From positions 1-64,000 of the forward strand of contig NZ_LZKK01000350.1 of assembly GCF_001672815.1 (NCBI RefSeq): a stretch of DNA of 64,000 nucleotides, in the 5' to 3' direction. The position numbers and the translations under genes are program-made. Below the pieces are notes generated by a model. The model was not told where the DNA came from, made no database searches, and saw nothing but the letters and a program-made list of their open reading frames with translations. Within the stretch, counting starts at the first letter, position 1. Each line of letters opens with the position of its first letter. This document shows, piece after piece, positions 47,126 to 55,483 of this stretch. The DNA comes from Mycobacterium sp. E796 (lineage in GTDB: Bacteria; Actinomycetota; Actinomycetes; Mycobacteriales; Mycobacteriaceae).

Positions 47126-47551
47126 CTACCGATCATTGATGCGCCGCCTGACAACCGCCTCACCCTCGGCCAGGGCCGACAAACCTAAACGTGTGGCGCT
47201 CCACTTCTGATTGCTAATGCTTTCCCCCTGGCCGCTCAAGTAGACCAATTCGGCATGCTCGAGCACCTGCACGGCTTCCCGTAGGGCGCCCTCCAAGCGC
47301 GGCGCCAGCGGGCTCCGCAGGGGCAGGGGTGCACCGGAAAGCAGCCATTCAGTGAGCTCGACGCAGCGGAGGCTTACCGGGTTACCGGGTAATGGCTTGG
47401 CATTCGGCGCTGCTCCATGTGGGCCGAACGCCGGCATGAGCTCTGCGGCCAGCTCCGCCGGTGCCAGCGCCATCAGCCGCTCCGCCTCGAGCCCCGCGGC
47501 GCGGTTGGCCTCATCCTTGGCCGCCTGGTCCTTATTGCCGAACATTGGCAT
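47126..47551 (-). CDS. Hypothetical protein, 141 aa
   Basis: The product begins MPMFGNKDQAAKDEANRAAG, then has a LEAERLMALAPAELAAELM helix and a DinG/winged-helix-like C-terminal part (LEHAELVYLSG, SATRLGLSALAEGEAVVRR). The ATG at 47551 is chosen for its GGGAGAGG upstream and the natural MPMFGN start; an upstream frame to 47821 is low-complexity and unlikely. I do not recognise the family. The C-terminal half could be a small winged helix. The 270 bases upstream show no gene. Confidence 0.6.
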   Translation of the reverse strand: MPMFGNKDQAAKDEANRAAGLEAERLMALAPAELAAELMPAFGPHGAAPNAKPLPGNPVSLRCVELTEWLLSGAPLPLRSPLAPRLEGALREAVQVLEHAELVYLSGQGESISNQKWSATRLGLSALAEGEAVVRRRINDR

Positions 47552-47817
47552 GACCTCTCCCGTCGTAGAACACCGCCAATCCCACGGATAGTCGCTCCAT
47601 AGAGCGCACACTATTCTCGTGTGGACAGGGACGACTGGTAGATCGCGACATACGTTCGTGGTTGGGTCGTTTCGCCGGTTGCCGGCCATCGCTCCGGCGA
47701 AAGTGGACACCGCGGCGAGTCCCACGGGCTCATCCGCGCCTGCGGGACATCCGGTGGACGCTCGACGGCCTCCCCGAATACGGCTGGCGAATAGGCGGTT
47801 TCGTTTGGCCTGGCCGC

Positions 47818-48708
47818 TCAACGTCCCCGGGCGTTCCGGATGATGCGGACCATCTCATTGGGGCGTTCGAGGGCCGAGAAGTGGCCCGCGCCGCTTACCG
47901 TGACGGCCCGGACACCCAGGAGGCGGGCGACCTGGTCCCGCTCCGCGGGGCGCGACCAGTCGTGCTCGCTGTAGACCAGCGTGACCGGCGTCTTCACCTG
48001 CGGGTAGCGGTCTTTCGCGTTGATCAGCCCGGGGAGGACGCGCATGATGGCCCGACTCACCCGGGGGTAGCCGGGACGGCGGCCGCTGCGGCGCAGCTCG
48101 ACGAGGAAGTCCTTCGGCAGCGCGCTGTCGTCGGCGAAGCCGCCGGCCAGCACGCCGCGCAGGATGAGGCGATTCTCTAGTGCGGCGAAGACCGGGCCGG
48201 AGCCGGGCAGGCGGACGCCCGTCCCGATCACGCGGGCGAACCAGTTGCCGCGCTCGAGGCCGCCGGGGTAGTCGTAGGGGTTGAAGGCGATCACGTTGCT
48301 CACCCGGTCGGTCAGCTCGATCGAGGCCAGCAGCGCGAGCGCGCCACCCATCGATTCGCCCGCCAGCGTGACGTCACGCAGGTCTAGCGTCCTGACGAAT
48401 TCGACGACTGCACCACGCAATTCGGCCTCCCCATACCGGGCGCCGGGTACGACATCGGACCAGCCCATGCCGGGCAGGTCCAGCGCGTACACGGTGAAGT
48501 CGTCCCACAGCGCAGGCACCACTCGCTGGAAGTAGTCCAGCTGCGTGCGGACGGTATGCAGCAGGACGAGCGGTGGGCCGGTTCCCGCCGTGAAGTAGCG
48601 CAACCGGGAGCCGTCCGGCCGCCGGAGGAACCTGACCTCGCCGCGGCCGCCGCTCCACCCCAGCGTGTAGTGTTGGTCCGGAATCGCGTTGGGCGCCAGG
48701 GTGTTCAT
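47818..48708 (-). CDS. Alpha/beta hydrolase, last gene of an exporter-methyltransferase operon
   Basis: A 296-residue alpha/beta hydrolase. The oxyanion motif is LVLLHTVRTQ (with His-Thr after Leu), the catalytic Ser is in VTLAGESMGGALALL, the Asp in VYSEHDWSRP and the His in VSGAGHFSALERP. The start ATG overlaps the preceding methyltransferase stop (ATGA). It ends an operon that runs MFS exporter, two methyltransferases, hydrolase. The substrate may be a small ester or lactone handled by the same operon. Confidence 0.88.
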   Translation of the reverse strand: MNTLAPNAIPDQHYTLGWSGGRGEVRFLRRPDGSRLRYFTAGTGPPLVLLHTVRTQLDYFQRVVPALWDDFTVYALDLPGMGWSDVVPGARYGEAELRGAVVEFVRTLDLRDVTLAGESMGGALALLASIELTDRVSNVIAFNPYDYPGGLERGNWFARVIGTGVRLPGSGPVFAALENRLILRGVLAGGFADDSALPKDFLVELRRSGRRPGYPRVSRAIMRVLPGLINAKDRYPQVKTPVTLVYSEHDWSRPAERDQVARLLGVRAVTVSGAGHFSALERPNEMVRIIRNARGR

Positions 48709-49505
48709 CGTTCGCACAGCCCCTGGATCGCGCGCAGGCGCCCGTCGGCCAGGGCCTGCGTCAGGTTTTCGGCCTTTCGGCGGAAGTCGGTGACGAAGGC
48801 GTGCAGGCCCAGCGGGCCGTCGGGCTGGGCCAGGATGGCCTGCATGACCGCGGCCGCCTCGTCGGTGAGGTCGTTCCACGCTGTGACGGTGAAGCCGGCG
48901 GACTCGACCGCGGCGCGCAGGTCGTCGGGGGTCGCCAGGTGGCTGCGCGCGGCTTCGTCGGCCCAGGGCAGGGGATACGCGAGATGGCCGCCGCCAATCG
49001 TGATGTCCCACAGGGCGAGCCGCCCGCCGTCCTTGAGCACCCGATGCGCCTCGGAGTACAGGCGCGCCTTGTCGGCCACGTTCATCTGGACGTGCTGGCT
49101 GATGGCGACGTCGAACGTGTCGTCGGCGAAGGGGAGTTCGGTGACGTCGGCCTGACGAACCGAGATCAGGTCGCCAAGTCCGACCAGCCCGTTGAGCCAG
49201 CGGTTGGTTTCGCAGTATTCGTCGGTGAGGTCCACCGCGGTGACTCGAGCGCCGAAGCGGTCGGCGACATAGCGCGCGGTGCCGCCGACGCCGCTGCCGG
49301 CGTCGAGGACGTCGCTGTCATTGGTGATCCCGGCCAGGTCGATCAGTTGGGCGGTGGCGATGCGGCCCATGGTGTGGAAGTCCTCCAGCATCGCCAGGTC
49401 GGCGGGCGCCAGGTGGTCGAGGTCCATCCCTGCGGAGAGCAGCGCGCGTTCGATGTTGCTGCGGGACAAGCCTGTCGAGTACTGGGCCTGGATTATCGAG
49501 GTCAT
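48705..49505 (-). CDS. Class I SAM-dependent methyltransferase (second of two)
   Basis: A 266-residue methyltransferase starting MTSIIQAQYSTGLSRSNIER. SAM motif I is VLDAGSGVGGTARYVA, followed by VTAVDLTDEYCE, the ADVTELPFADDTFDVAIS block and YSEAHRVLKDGGRLALWD. The pattern is close to the UbiE-like and tocopherol/sarcosine-type small-molecule methyltransferases. The ATG at 49505 overlaps the preceding stop. The substrate is unknown. Confidence 0.9.
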   Translation of the reverse strand: MTSIIQAQYSTGLSRSNIERALLSAGMDLDHLAPADLAMLEDFHTMGRIATAQLIDLAGITNDSDVLDAGSGVGGTARYVADRFGARVTAVDLTDEYCETNRWLNGLVGLGDLISVRQADVTELPFADDTFDVAISQHVQMNVADKARLYSEAHRVLKDGGRLALWDITIGGGHLAYPLPWADEAARSHLATPDDLRAAVESAGFTVTAWNDLTDEAAAVMQAILAQPDGPLGLHAFVTDFRRKAENLTQALADGRLRAIQGLCER

Positions 49506-50326
49506 TTCAGCACCTCCGCCCATGCGGTGATGATGGAAGGCATGGTGATCAGGGCGTCGGCCGCCAGCGCCTCCTCGCGGAAACGCGGCACGAACTCGCC
49601 GATGTCGCCGAGATCGTCGAGGCCAAATCCGCCTTGTTCGGCGATGGGCGAGACGAGCCGCCAGACTTCCGCGCCGTAGGCGAGGATGTCGGCGTCGGCG
49701 GCGGTGCCGATCGGCGCGCCGATGGCCAACTGCGGCGCCCCCAGGCCGGCGTCGGCGAAGACCGTGTGCAGCGTGGTGCCGAACCGCGGGCTGATGCCCA
49801 TGGCCTCGAAGGCGCGGACGATGCCCGCAATCACCTGGCTGAACAGCGGCAGCTCCGGGACGCTGCGCGCCCGGGTGATGTCGATCTCGGCGAACGCGAT
49901 CACGCCGCCGGGGCGCACCAGAGAGCTGAGGCGCCGCAGCGTGGCGGCCGGGTCGGGCAGGTGCATCAGGATCAGCCGGCCGACCACCGCGTCGACCGGT
50001 TCGTCCAGGGCGATCGCGTCGATCGAGGCCTGCGTGAAACGCACCGTGGCCAACCCCTTTTCGGCGGCGCGGGTGCGGGCCAGCTCGACCATCGCGGGCG
50101 CGGCGTCGACGCCGAGGACGCTTCCGGTCGGGCCGACCAGCCGGGCGGCGACGAACGACACGTCACCGGGCCCGCTGCCGATATCGAGCACCCGCATGCC
50201 CGGTCGCAGCCCGGCCAGCCGCAGCGCGTGCTCGGTGTAGCCGTCGTAGAGCCGTCCCTGCAGGAGCAGCCGCTGCACCTCCTCGTCGGCGTGCCCGAGG
50301 ACATAGCTGCTTTCGGTTGTACTCAT
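49502..50326 (-). CDS. Class I SAM-dependent methyltransferase (first of two)
   Basis: A 274-residue methyltransferase. Its SAM motif is VLDIGSGPGDVSFVAARLVG, then VLGVDAAPAMVELAR, and RLILMHLPDPAATLRRLSS with VRPGGVIAFAEID. It lies 31 bases after the exporter gene and overlaps the second methyltransferase. The two are related in fold but differ in detail, so they may act on different positions of one molecule. Confidence 0.9.
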   Translation of the reverse strand: MSTTESSYVLGHADEEVQRLLLQGRLYDGYTEHALRLAGLRPGMRVLDIGSGPGDVSFVAARLVGPTGSVLGVDAAPAMVELARTRAAEKGLATVRFTQASIDAIALDEPVDAVVGRLILMHLPDPAATLRRLSSLVRPGGVIAFAEIDITRARSVPELPLFSQVIAGIVRAFEAMGISPRFGTTLHTVFADAGLGAPQLAIGAPIGTAADADILAYGAEVWRLVSPIAEQGGFGLDDLGDIGEFVPRFREEALAADALITMPSIITAWAEVLK

Positions 50327-50357
50327 TGGTTTCCTGCCTTTCTGTGGTTGGGAGTTG

Positions 50358-51902
50358 TTAGGCCCTGGCCAGTTCGGGGGACGGCGTCGCTTGGCGCGCG
50401 CGGGCCGGCAGGAGCCAGGCCACGACGATCGCGGAGCCCAGCGCGATGCCCGCGCACACCAGGGAGCTCACCTGCATGCCGTCGAGAAAGGCGCGATCCA
50501 CGACGGCGCGGACGTGGCCCGCCTGTTGGATGGGCAGCCGTCCGATCACCGTGTGCGCCACCGCCATCGAGCGCCGCATCGCGTCGGCGGGCAGTCCGGT
50601 CAACGCGGCCGTGCCGAGACGGCCGGAGTACACCGACGCGAAGACGCTGCCCGCGATGGCGACGCCGAGGGTGCCGCCGAGTTCGCGCGTGGTGTCGTTG
50701 ACGGCCGAGCCGACGTCGGCCTTGTCGACCGACAGCGATCCCATGATGGCCTCGGTGGCCGGGGAAACGGTCAGGCCCAGACCACCGCCGAGGAGCAGCA
50801 TCTGTAGGGCGATCTGGATGTAGGGCGTGGCGGCATCGGCCGTGGACGCCCACGCCAGGCCGGCGGCGAATACGGTCAGGCCGCCGGCGACGACGGCCGT
50901 GGTGCCGATTCGTTCCACCAGTCGCGGTCCCAGGATGCTGGCCACCGCGATGGAGACGGCGACCGGGAGCAGCCGCATGCCGGCCTGAAACGCGGTGTAG
51001 TCCTTGATGAATTGGAAGTACTGCGTGATGACGAAGATGAACCCGAACAGGGTGAGGAAGCCGGCGGTGATCGCCAGGCTGCCGCCGGAGAACCGCCGAT
51101 TGCCGAACACCGAGACGTCCAGCATCGGGTGGGTGCTGCGCCGCTCCCACACCGCGAAACCGGCGAGAACGGCTGTCGCGAGGGCGAATCCGGCTGTGGT
51201 GCGGACGTTGGTCCATCCCCAGGTTGGCGCCTCGATGACGGTGTAGACCAGCGTCGTGATTCCTACCGCGGACAGGATCAAGCCGGGGACGTCGACGCGT
51301 GGCGCCGCGGGGTCGCGCGAGGTGGGGACGAACAGGATCCCCCCGGCGATGGCCAGCGCCGCGATGGGGATGTTGACCATGAAGATCGAGCCCCACCAGA
51401 AGTGTTCGAGCAGCCAGCCGCCGCTGATCGGCCCGACGGCCACCCCCACGCCGACCATGGCCGCCCACAGCCCGATCGCCTTCGCGCGTGGGACCGAGTC
51501 GGTGAAGATGTTGGTGATCAGGCCCAGCGTGGTCGGGAAGATCACCGCGGCGCCGATGCCCATGGCGGCGCGGGCCGCGATCAGCGCGTCGGCCGAATTC
51601 ACTTGCGCGGCAACGGCGGAGGTGAGCGCGAACAGCGCGAGTCCGGAGTTGAGCCAGCCTCGCCTACCGTAGCGGTCGGACAGGCTGCCGGCCGACAGCA
51701 GCAGCCCGGCCATGACCAGCGTGTAGGCGTCGACGATCCATTGCAGCTGGGCGGTGTCGGCGCCGAGTTCGCGCGACAGGGTGGGCAGGGCGACGTTGAC
51801 GATGGTGGCGTCGACGCTGATGACGAAGACGCCGAGGCAGATGACGGCGAGCGCGGCGATCGGGCGGTTTTTGAAGATCGGGAAGACGGGTTCGGTACTC
51901 AT
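50358..51902 (-). CDS. MFS drug-resistance-type exporter (DHA2, EmrB/QacA family)
   Basis: A 514-residue transporter with about 14 membrane helices. Family signatures are ISVDATIVNVALPTLSREL in helix 1 (motif with Asp), the loop GSLSDRYGRRGWLNSG and the helix-5 segment GVGVAVGPISGGWLLE. DHA2 proteins export drugs, dyes and lipophilic metabolites with protons. The ATG at 51902 (MSTEPVFPIF) is used; an earlier in-frame start at 51938 lacks a ribosome site. It leads the operon with two methyltransferases and a hydrolase, and is divergent from the PPE gene. Confidence 0.9.
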   Translation of the reverse strand: MSTEPVFPIFKNRPIAALAVICLGVFVISVDATIVNVALPTLSRELGADTAQLQWIVDAYTLVMAGLLLSAGSLSDRYGRRGWLNSGLALFALTSAVAAQVNSADALIAARAAMGIGAAVIFPTTLGLITNIFTDSVPRAKAIGLWAAMVGVGVAVGPISGGWLLEHFWWGSIFMVNIPIAALAIAGGILFVPTSRDPAAPRVDVPGLILSAVGITTLVYTVIEAPTWGWTNVRTTAGFALATAVLAGFAVWERRSTHPMLDVSVFGNRRFSGGSLAITAGFLTLFGFIFVITQYFQFIKDYTAFQAGMRLLPVAVSIAVASILGPRLVERIGTTAVVAGGLTVFAAGLAWASTADAATPYIQIALQMLLLGGGLGLTVSPATEAIMGSLSVDKADVGSAVNDTTRELGGTLGVAIAGSVFASVYSGRLGTAALTGLPADAMRRSMAVAHTVIGRLPIQQAGHVRAVVDRAFLDGMQVSSLVCAGIALGSAIVVAWLLPARARQATPSPELARA

Positions 51903-52147
51903 GCACAAGACGCTAAGGCTAGGAGACAAATAAATCAAGTAGAAAGTTTAAAAAAACGTCCTACGAGTAGGGTGACATGGCGGCGTCCCGCGGGATGTGG
52001 AACCAGAACTGCCCGATCCCGGGCGGACGCGACTCCCCTAGAGGGGCTTTTCCGAAATCGTGGATTTTCGCCCCACGGTGCAATACAGTCGTATCGCCTC
52101 CGACCTGTTTCGCCTGGCACGCATGTCCATACGAAGGGATGGCTGTG

Positions 52148-53026
52148 ATGAGTTTTGCGGTGCTGCCACCAGAGGTGACGTCCGCGCAGATGTATGCCGG
52201 CGCCGGCTCGGGGCCGATGCTGTCCGCCGCGGCGAGCTGGGCCGGGTTGGGCGACGAGCTCGGCTCGGCCGCGGACTCGTTCTCCTCGGTGACCTCGGGC
52301 CTGGCGGACGGGCCCTGGCAGGGTCCGGCGTCGGCGGCCATGGCGGGCGTGGCCGCGCAGTATGCGCAGTGGCTCAACGCATCGGCGGCTCAGGCCGCCG
52401 GAGCTGCTGCGCAGGCCAGTGCGACGGCCGAGATCTTCGAGGCGGCCAAGGCGGCGATCACGCACCCGGCGGCCGTCACCGGCAACCGCCTGCAGCTGCT
52501 GTCGCTGGTGCGCTCCAACTTGTTCGGGTTCAACGCCCCGGCGATCGCGGCCACCGAGGGCGCATACGAGGAGATGTGGGCCCAGAACGTCGCCGCGCTG
52601 TCGGGCTATCACAGCGCGGCGTCGGCGGTGGTCGCCCAACTGGCGCCCTGGCAGCAATTGCCATCGGCCCAGGCGACTCCGGCGGTGGCCCTCGGTGCTA
52701 CCCCTTGGGCTCAAATCGCCGCGGCGCTCGCCCCCGCGCGAACCCAGGCCAACGTGGTTGTCGACCTGGCATCCGAGACGGGCAAAGCCGCGCTCCGGGC
52801 TGACCTCCAGCTATTGAACAATGTTGCCCGTCCCCTCGCGGCGATGCCCGTACCACCCCCGGTGCAAGACGTCGAACGCAGCGTGGAAGAGCTCGCCGAC
52901 GGAATGGCTAGGCTGGGCAGAGGGCTTGAAGCCGAAGCCGAAGCCGACGCCGTTTCGCTCATCACTACCGGAGCTCTACCGGCTCCGCCTGCTCCGCCTC
53001 CGCCGACCAGTCCGCTCCCGCCGTAG
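52148..53026 (+). CDS. PPE family protein
   Basis: A 292-residue PPE protein. The N-terminal PPE domain begins MSFAVLPPEVTSAQMYAGAG, has the WxG turn in DGPWQGPASAAMAGVAAQYA, and runs to about 175 with the ATEGAYEEMWAQNVAALSGYH segment. The C-terminal part is short and ends in a Pro-rich APPPPTSPLPP tail after an EAEAEADAV stretch, so it lacks the MPTR or SVP repeats of larger members. No PE gene is adjacent. It would be exported by an ESX system; the partner is unknown. ATG 52148 or ATG 52139 could start it. Confidence 0.88.
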   Translation: MSFAVLPPEVTSAQMYAGAGSGPMLSAAASWAGLGDELGSAADSFSSVTSGLADGPWQGPASAAMAGVAAQYAQWLNASAAQAAGAAAQASATAEIFEAAKAAITHPAAVTGNRLQLLSLVRSNLFGFNAPAIAATEGAYEEMWAQNVAALSGYHSAASAVVAQLAPWQQLPSAQATPAVALGATPWAQIAAALAPARTQANVVVDLASETGKAALRADLQLLNNVARPLAAMPVPPPVQDVERSVEELADGMARLGRGLEAEAEADAVSLITTGALPAPPAPPPPTSPLPP

Positions 53027-53032
53027 CAATCC

Positions 53033-54136
53033 TCACCAGGACACCGGGAGTTCGGCGAGCCCGCCGGCCAGCACATCGCGACGCGTCGGCAGTGTCTCGG
53101 GATCGACGGTCAGGCGCATCGACGGAAATCGCGGAATCAGTTGTCCGAAAACGGTTTTCAGCTCGATGCGGGCCAGGGGGGCTCCGATGCAGTAGCGAGC
53201 GCCGTGCCCGAACGTCAGGTGGGCGGTCTCCTTGCGGGCGACGTCGACACACTGCGGGTCGGGGAAGGCCGTGGGGTCGTGGTTGGCGGCGTTGATGTCC
53301 AGCAGCACCAGGTCCCCGGCGTGGATGGCCACGCCGTCGATGTCGAAGTCGGTGCGCGCGTAGCGCGGAACTCCGCCCACACCGCCGCCACCTGACGTCG
53401 CCCGCAGCAGCTCCTCGACGGCGTGGGGGATCAGCGCGGGATCGTCGACGAGCGCCCGCCATTGATCGCGATTGGTCAGCAACAGCATTGCGCCCAGCCC
53501 GATTTGGACCACCGTGGTCTCGTGCCCGGCGAACAGCAGGGACATCGACATCGTGGCGGCCTCCTCGTCGGAGACGCCGTCGGTGGCGCACAGCCGCGAC
53601 ATCACGTCGTCGCCGGGATGGGCGCGTTTACGCTCGACCATCCGGCGGCCGTAATCGAACAGCTCGGCCAGCCCGCGCTCGGAGCGGGCGTGATCGCGCA
53701 CGTTGCCGGCGTCCTCCGCCCAGGCCCGGAACTGCTCACGGTCGGCGTATGGCACCCCGAGCAGCTCGCAGATCACCAGGATGGGCAGCGGCAGCGCGAG
53801 GCGCGCGTGCAGATCGGCCGGGGATCCCTGCGCCGCAAGTTCGTCCAGCAGGCCGGCGGTGAGCGCCGTGACCCTGGGTTCCAGCGACCGCAGGTGCCGC
53901 GGTGAGAAGTGGGGCTGCAGCAGTGCGCGCATCCGCGAGTGATCGGCCTCCTCGGTGTCGAAGTCGCCCAGCGGCCCACCGAACAGCGCGGATTCCCCCG
54001 TGCGAGAGGCGGTTTCGGGGTTCCGATGCGAGCGACCGAGGCGATCGTCGTCGAGCAGCCGCCGCACCTGCGCGTAGTCGGTGACCAGCCAGGCCTCGTG
54101 GCCGACCGGCGTGCGCACCGCATGAATCGCTGTCAT
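53033..54136 (-). CDS. Cytochrome P450
   Basis: A 367-residue P450. The I-helix oxygen motif is LLFAGHETTVVQIG, the K-helix E-x-x-R is in AVEELLRATS, and the haem loop is LTFGHGARYCIGAPLARIEL with the haem Cys near 316. The N terminus is about 30 residues shorter than usual for the family but starts at a natural ATHAVRTPVGHEAWLV-like position. AAGGTGG precedes the ATG. It is divergent from a TetR gene, and inverted repeats between them suggest repression of the P450. The substrate is unknown. Confidence 0.92.
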   Translation of the reverse strand: MTAIHAVRTPVGHEAWLVTDYAQVRRLLDDDRLGRSHRNPETASRTGESALFGGPLGDFDTEEADHSRMRALLQPHFSPRHLRSLEPRVTALTAGLLDELAAQGSPADLHARLALPLPILVICELLGVPYADREQFRAWAEDAGNVRDHARSERGLAELFDYGRRMVERKRAHPGDDVMSRLCATDGVSDEEAATMSMSLLFAGHETTVVQIGLGAMLLLTNRDQWRALVDDPALIPHAVEELLRATSGGGGVGGVPRYARTDFDIDGVAIHAGDLVLLDINAANHDPTAFPDPQCVDVARKETAHLTFGHGARYCIGAPLARIELKTVFGQLIPRFPSMRLTVDPETLPTRRDVLAGGLAELPVSW

Positions 54137-54144
54137 GGCGCCAC

Positions 54145-54180
54145 CTTGTATACAGCAAGTTATACAAGATTACTTGTACA
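54145..54180. promoter_or_regulatory. Operator array between P450 and TetR genes
   Basis: CTTGTATA at 54145-54152 and TATACAAG at 54161-54168 are perfect inverted arms eight bases apart. A third half-site, CTTGTACA, follows at 54173-54180. Probably bound by the adjacent TetR. Confidence 0.75.
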
Positions 54181-54207
54181 CTCTCCTCTAGACAAGAGGA
54201 GGCTGAG

Positions 54208-54816
54208 ATGACGGTGGTCCGGTCCGAGTCGACCCGGCGGATGCCCCGCGCGCAACGGCGGGAACAGATCCTCGAGGCCGCTACGCGCGCCTTCGCCCGC
54301 GGCGGCTTCGCGAACACCGGACTAGACGCCATCGCCGCGGAAGCCGGTGTCACCCCGGTGATCCTGTACCGGCACTTCGCCTCGAAGGCCGACCTGTACC
54401 GGGAGGTCGTTGAGGGCGGTCACGCGCGCCTTCGCGAAGCCACCGGCCCCGACGACTTCGACGACGCCAGCATCCCCGCGCTAATCCGCGCCGCCGCAGC
54501 CGATCCCGACACGTTCCGGCTGCTCTACCGCCATGCCGCCCGCGAAGCCGACTTCCGGGACATCATCGACACCCTCGTCGAGCGTTCGGCCGAGATCACC
54601 CGCCGCCACCTCGAGGGCATCGCCGACGAAGGTTGGCGCAACTGGGCGGCGCGGCTGCTGCCCACCATGACGATCGACGCCGTCATCGCCTGGCTGGACG
54701 CCGGTCAGCCCGACCCCGATCAAGCCGCCGCCCGAATCCGCAGCGTCGTCGACGCCGTGATCCAGGCCGCGTCGGGCTCTAGCCGAGCAGGGCGTCGATC
54801 CACGCCTGGGCGATGA
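54208..54816 (+). CDS. TetR-family regulator beside P450
   Basis: A 202-residue repressor. The DNA-binding part is REQILEAATRAFARGGF then TGLDAIAAEAGVTPVILYRHF. The C-terminal domain contains RLLYRHAAREADFRDIID. A strong GAGGAGG ribosome site precedes the ATG at 54208. It is divergent from the P450 and shares the operator array. It overlaps the convergent next TetR by 38 bases. Confidence 0.92.
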   Translation: MTVVRSESTRRMPRAQRREQILEAATRAFARGGFANTGLDAIAAEAGVTPVILYRHFASKADLYREVVEGGHARLREATGPDDFDDASIPALIRAAAADPDTFRLLYRHAAREADFRDIIDTLVERSAEITRRHLEGIADEGWRNWAARLLPTMTIDAVIAWLDAGQPDPDQAAARIRSVVDAVIQAASGSSRAGRRSTPGR

Positions 54817-55423
54817 ACTTGCCGTAGCGGGTGGCCGACCAACCACGTTCGAGCACGAGAAGCTCGTAGAGCTCGGGCGCGTGGTAGGTCCACAGGATGT
54901 CGCGCGCCTGCGTGGCGCTGACCCGAAGCTGTCCGGTGCCGGCGAGGCCGGCGGCGAACATCGTCATGGCCGTGAGGGTTTCGTGCCGGATCTGCTTCCA
55001 GACCTCTGCGGCGTCAGCCGACGACGCGGCGCCATCGCGGGCCAGCAGTTGGACCGGGGCGCTGCGCGGCATGGTGGCGGCCAGGTGCTTGGCGTAGAGC
55101 TCGAGCTTGCGGGCGGCGTCCGGGGCGTCGCGCACCTTCTGGATGACGTCGCGCTCGGCCATCGGGATCGGCTCGTCGTCACCCGCGACGGACACGTCGA
55201 AGAGCGCCTTGAGCACCCCCGCCTTGGTTGCGAAGGCCTTGTACACCGTCTCGACCGACACGCCGGCGTCCCGCGCGATCTCCGCGATGGTCGTCGCGGC
55301 ATAGCCCTGCACCAGGAAGCGTTGGCGGGCGGACGTGAGCACCGCGCGCCGATTCTGTTGGGCCTGTTGGCGTCGACGGCTCGAGTCGTAGCGGCGCGGG
55401 GGCTGGCTCTTGACAGATCCCAT
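54779..55423 (-). CDS. TetR-family regulator beside monooxygenase
   Basis: A 214-residue regulator. The DNA-binding part is AVLTSARQRFLVQGY then TIAEIARDAGVSVETVYKAF. The ligand domain contains a QIRHETLTAMTMFAAGLAG segment. It starts at ATG 55423 and is divergent from the acyl-CoA-dehydrogenase-like gene; the 60-base gap contains a palindrome. Expected to repress that gene. Confidence 0.92.
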   Translation of the reverse strand: MGSVKSQPPRRYDSSRRRQQAQQNRRAVLTSARQRFLVQGYAATTIAEIARDAGVSVETVYKAFATKAGVLKALFDVSVAGDDEPIPMAERDVIQKVRDAPDAARKLELYAKHLAATMPRSAPVQLLARDGAASSADAAEVWKQIRHETLTAMTMFAAGLAGTGQLRVSATQARDILWTYHAPELYELLVLERGWSATRYGKFIAQAWIDALLG

Positions 55424-55439
55424 ATTTCAGTACATGCTC

Positions 55440-55465
55440 CTGTATCTATTACAGATTACTGTATC
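55440..55465. promoter_or_regulatory. Operator between TetR and monooxygenase genes
   Basis: CTGTA at 55440-55444 and TACAG at 55450-55454 form an inverted repeat around five bases. A further CTGTATC copy is at 55459-55465, and CAGTACATG lies at 55428-55436. Spacing and symmetry fit a TetR-type site. Confidence 0.55.
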
Positions 55466-55483
55466 AGAAAAAGGGGAGCCGAC

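Noticed and set aside
47552..47821. Extending the 141-aa hypothetical gene upstream to 47821
   Set aside because: The added 90 residues are low-complexity, and a better ribosome site exists at 47551.
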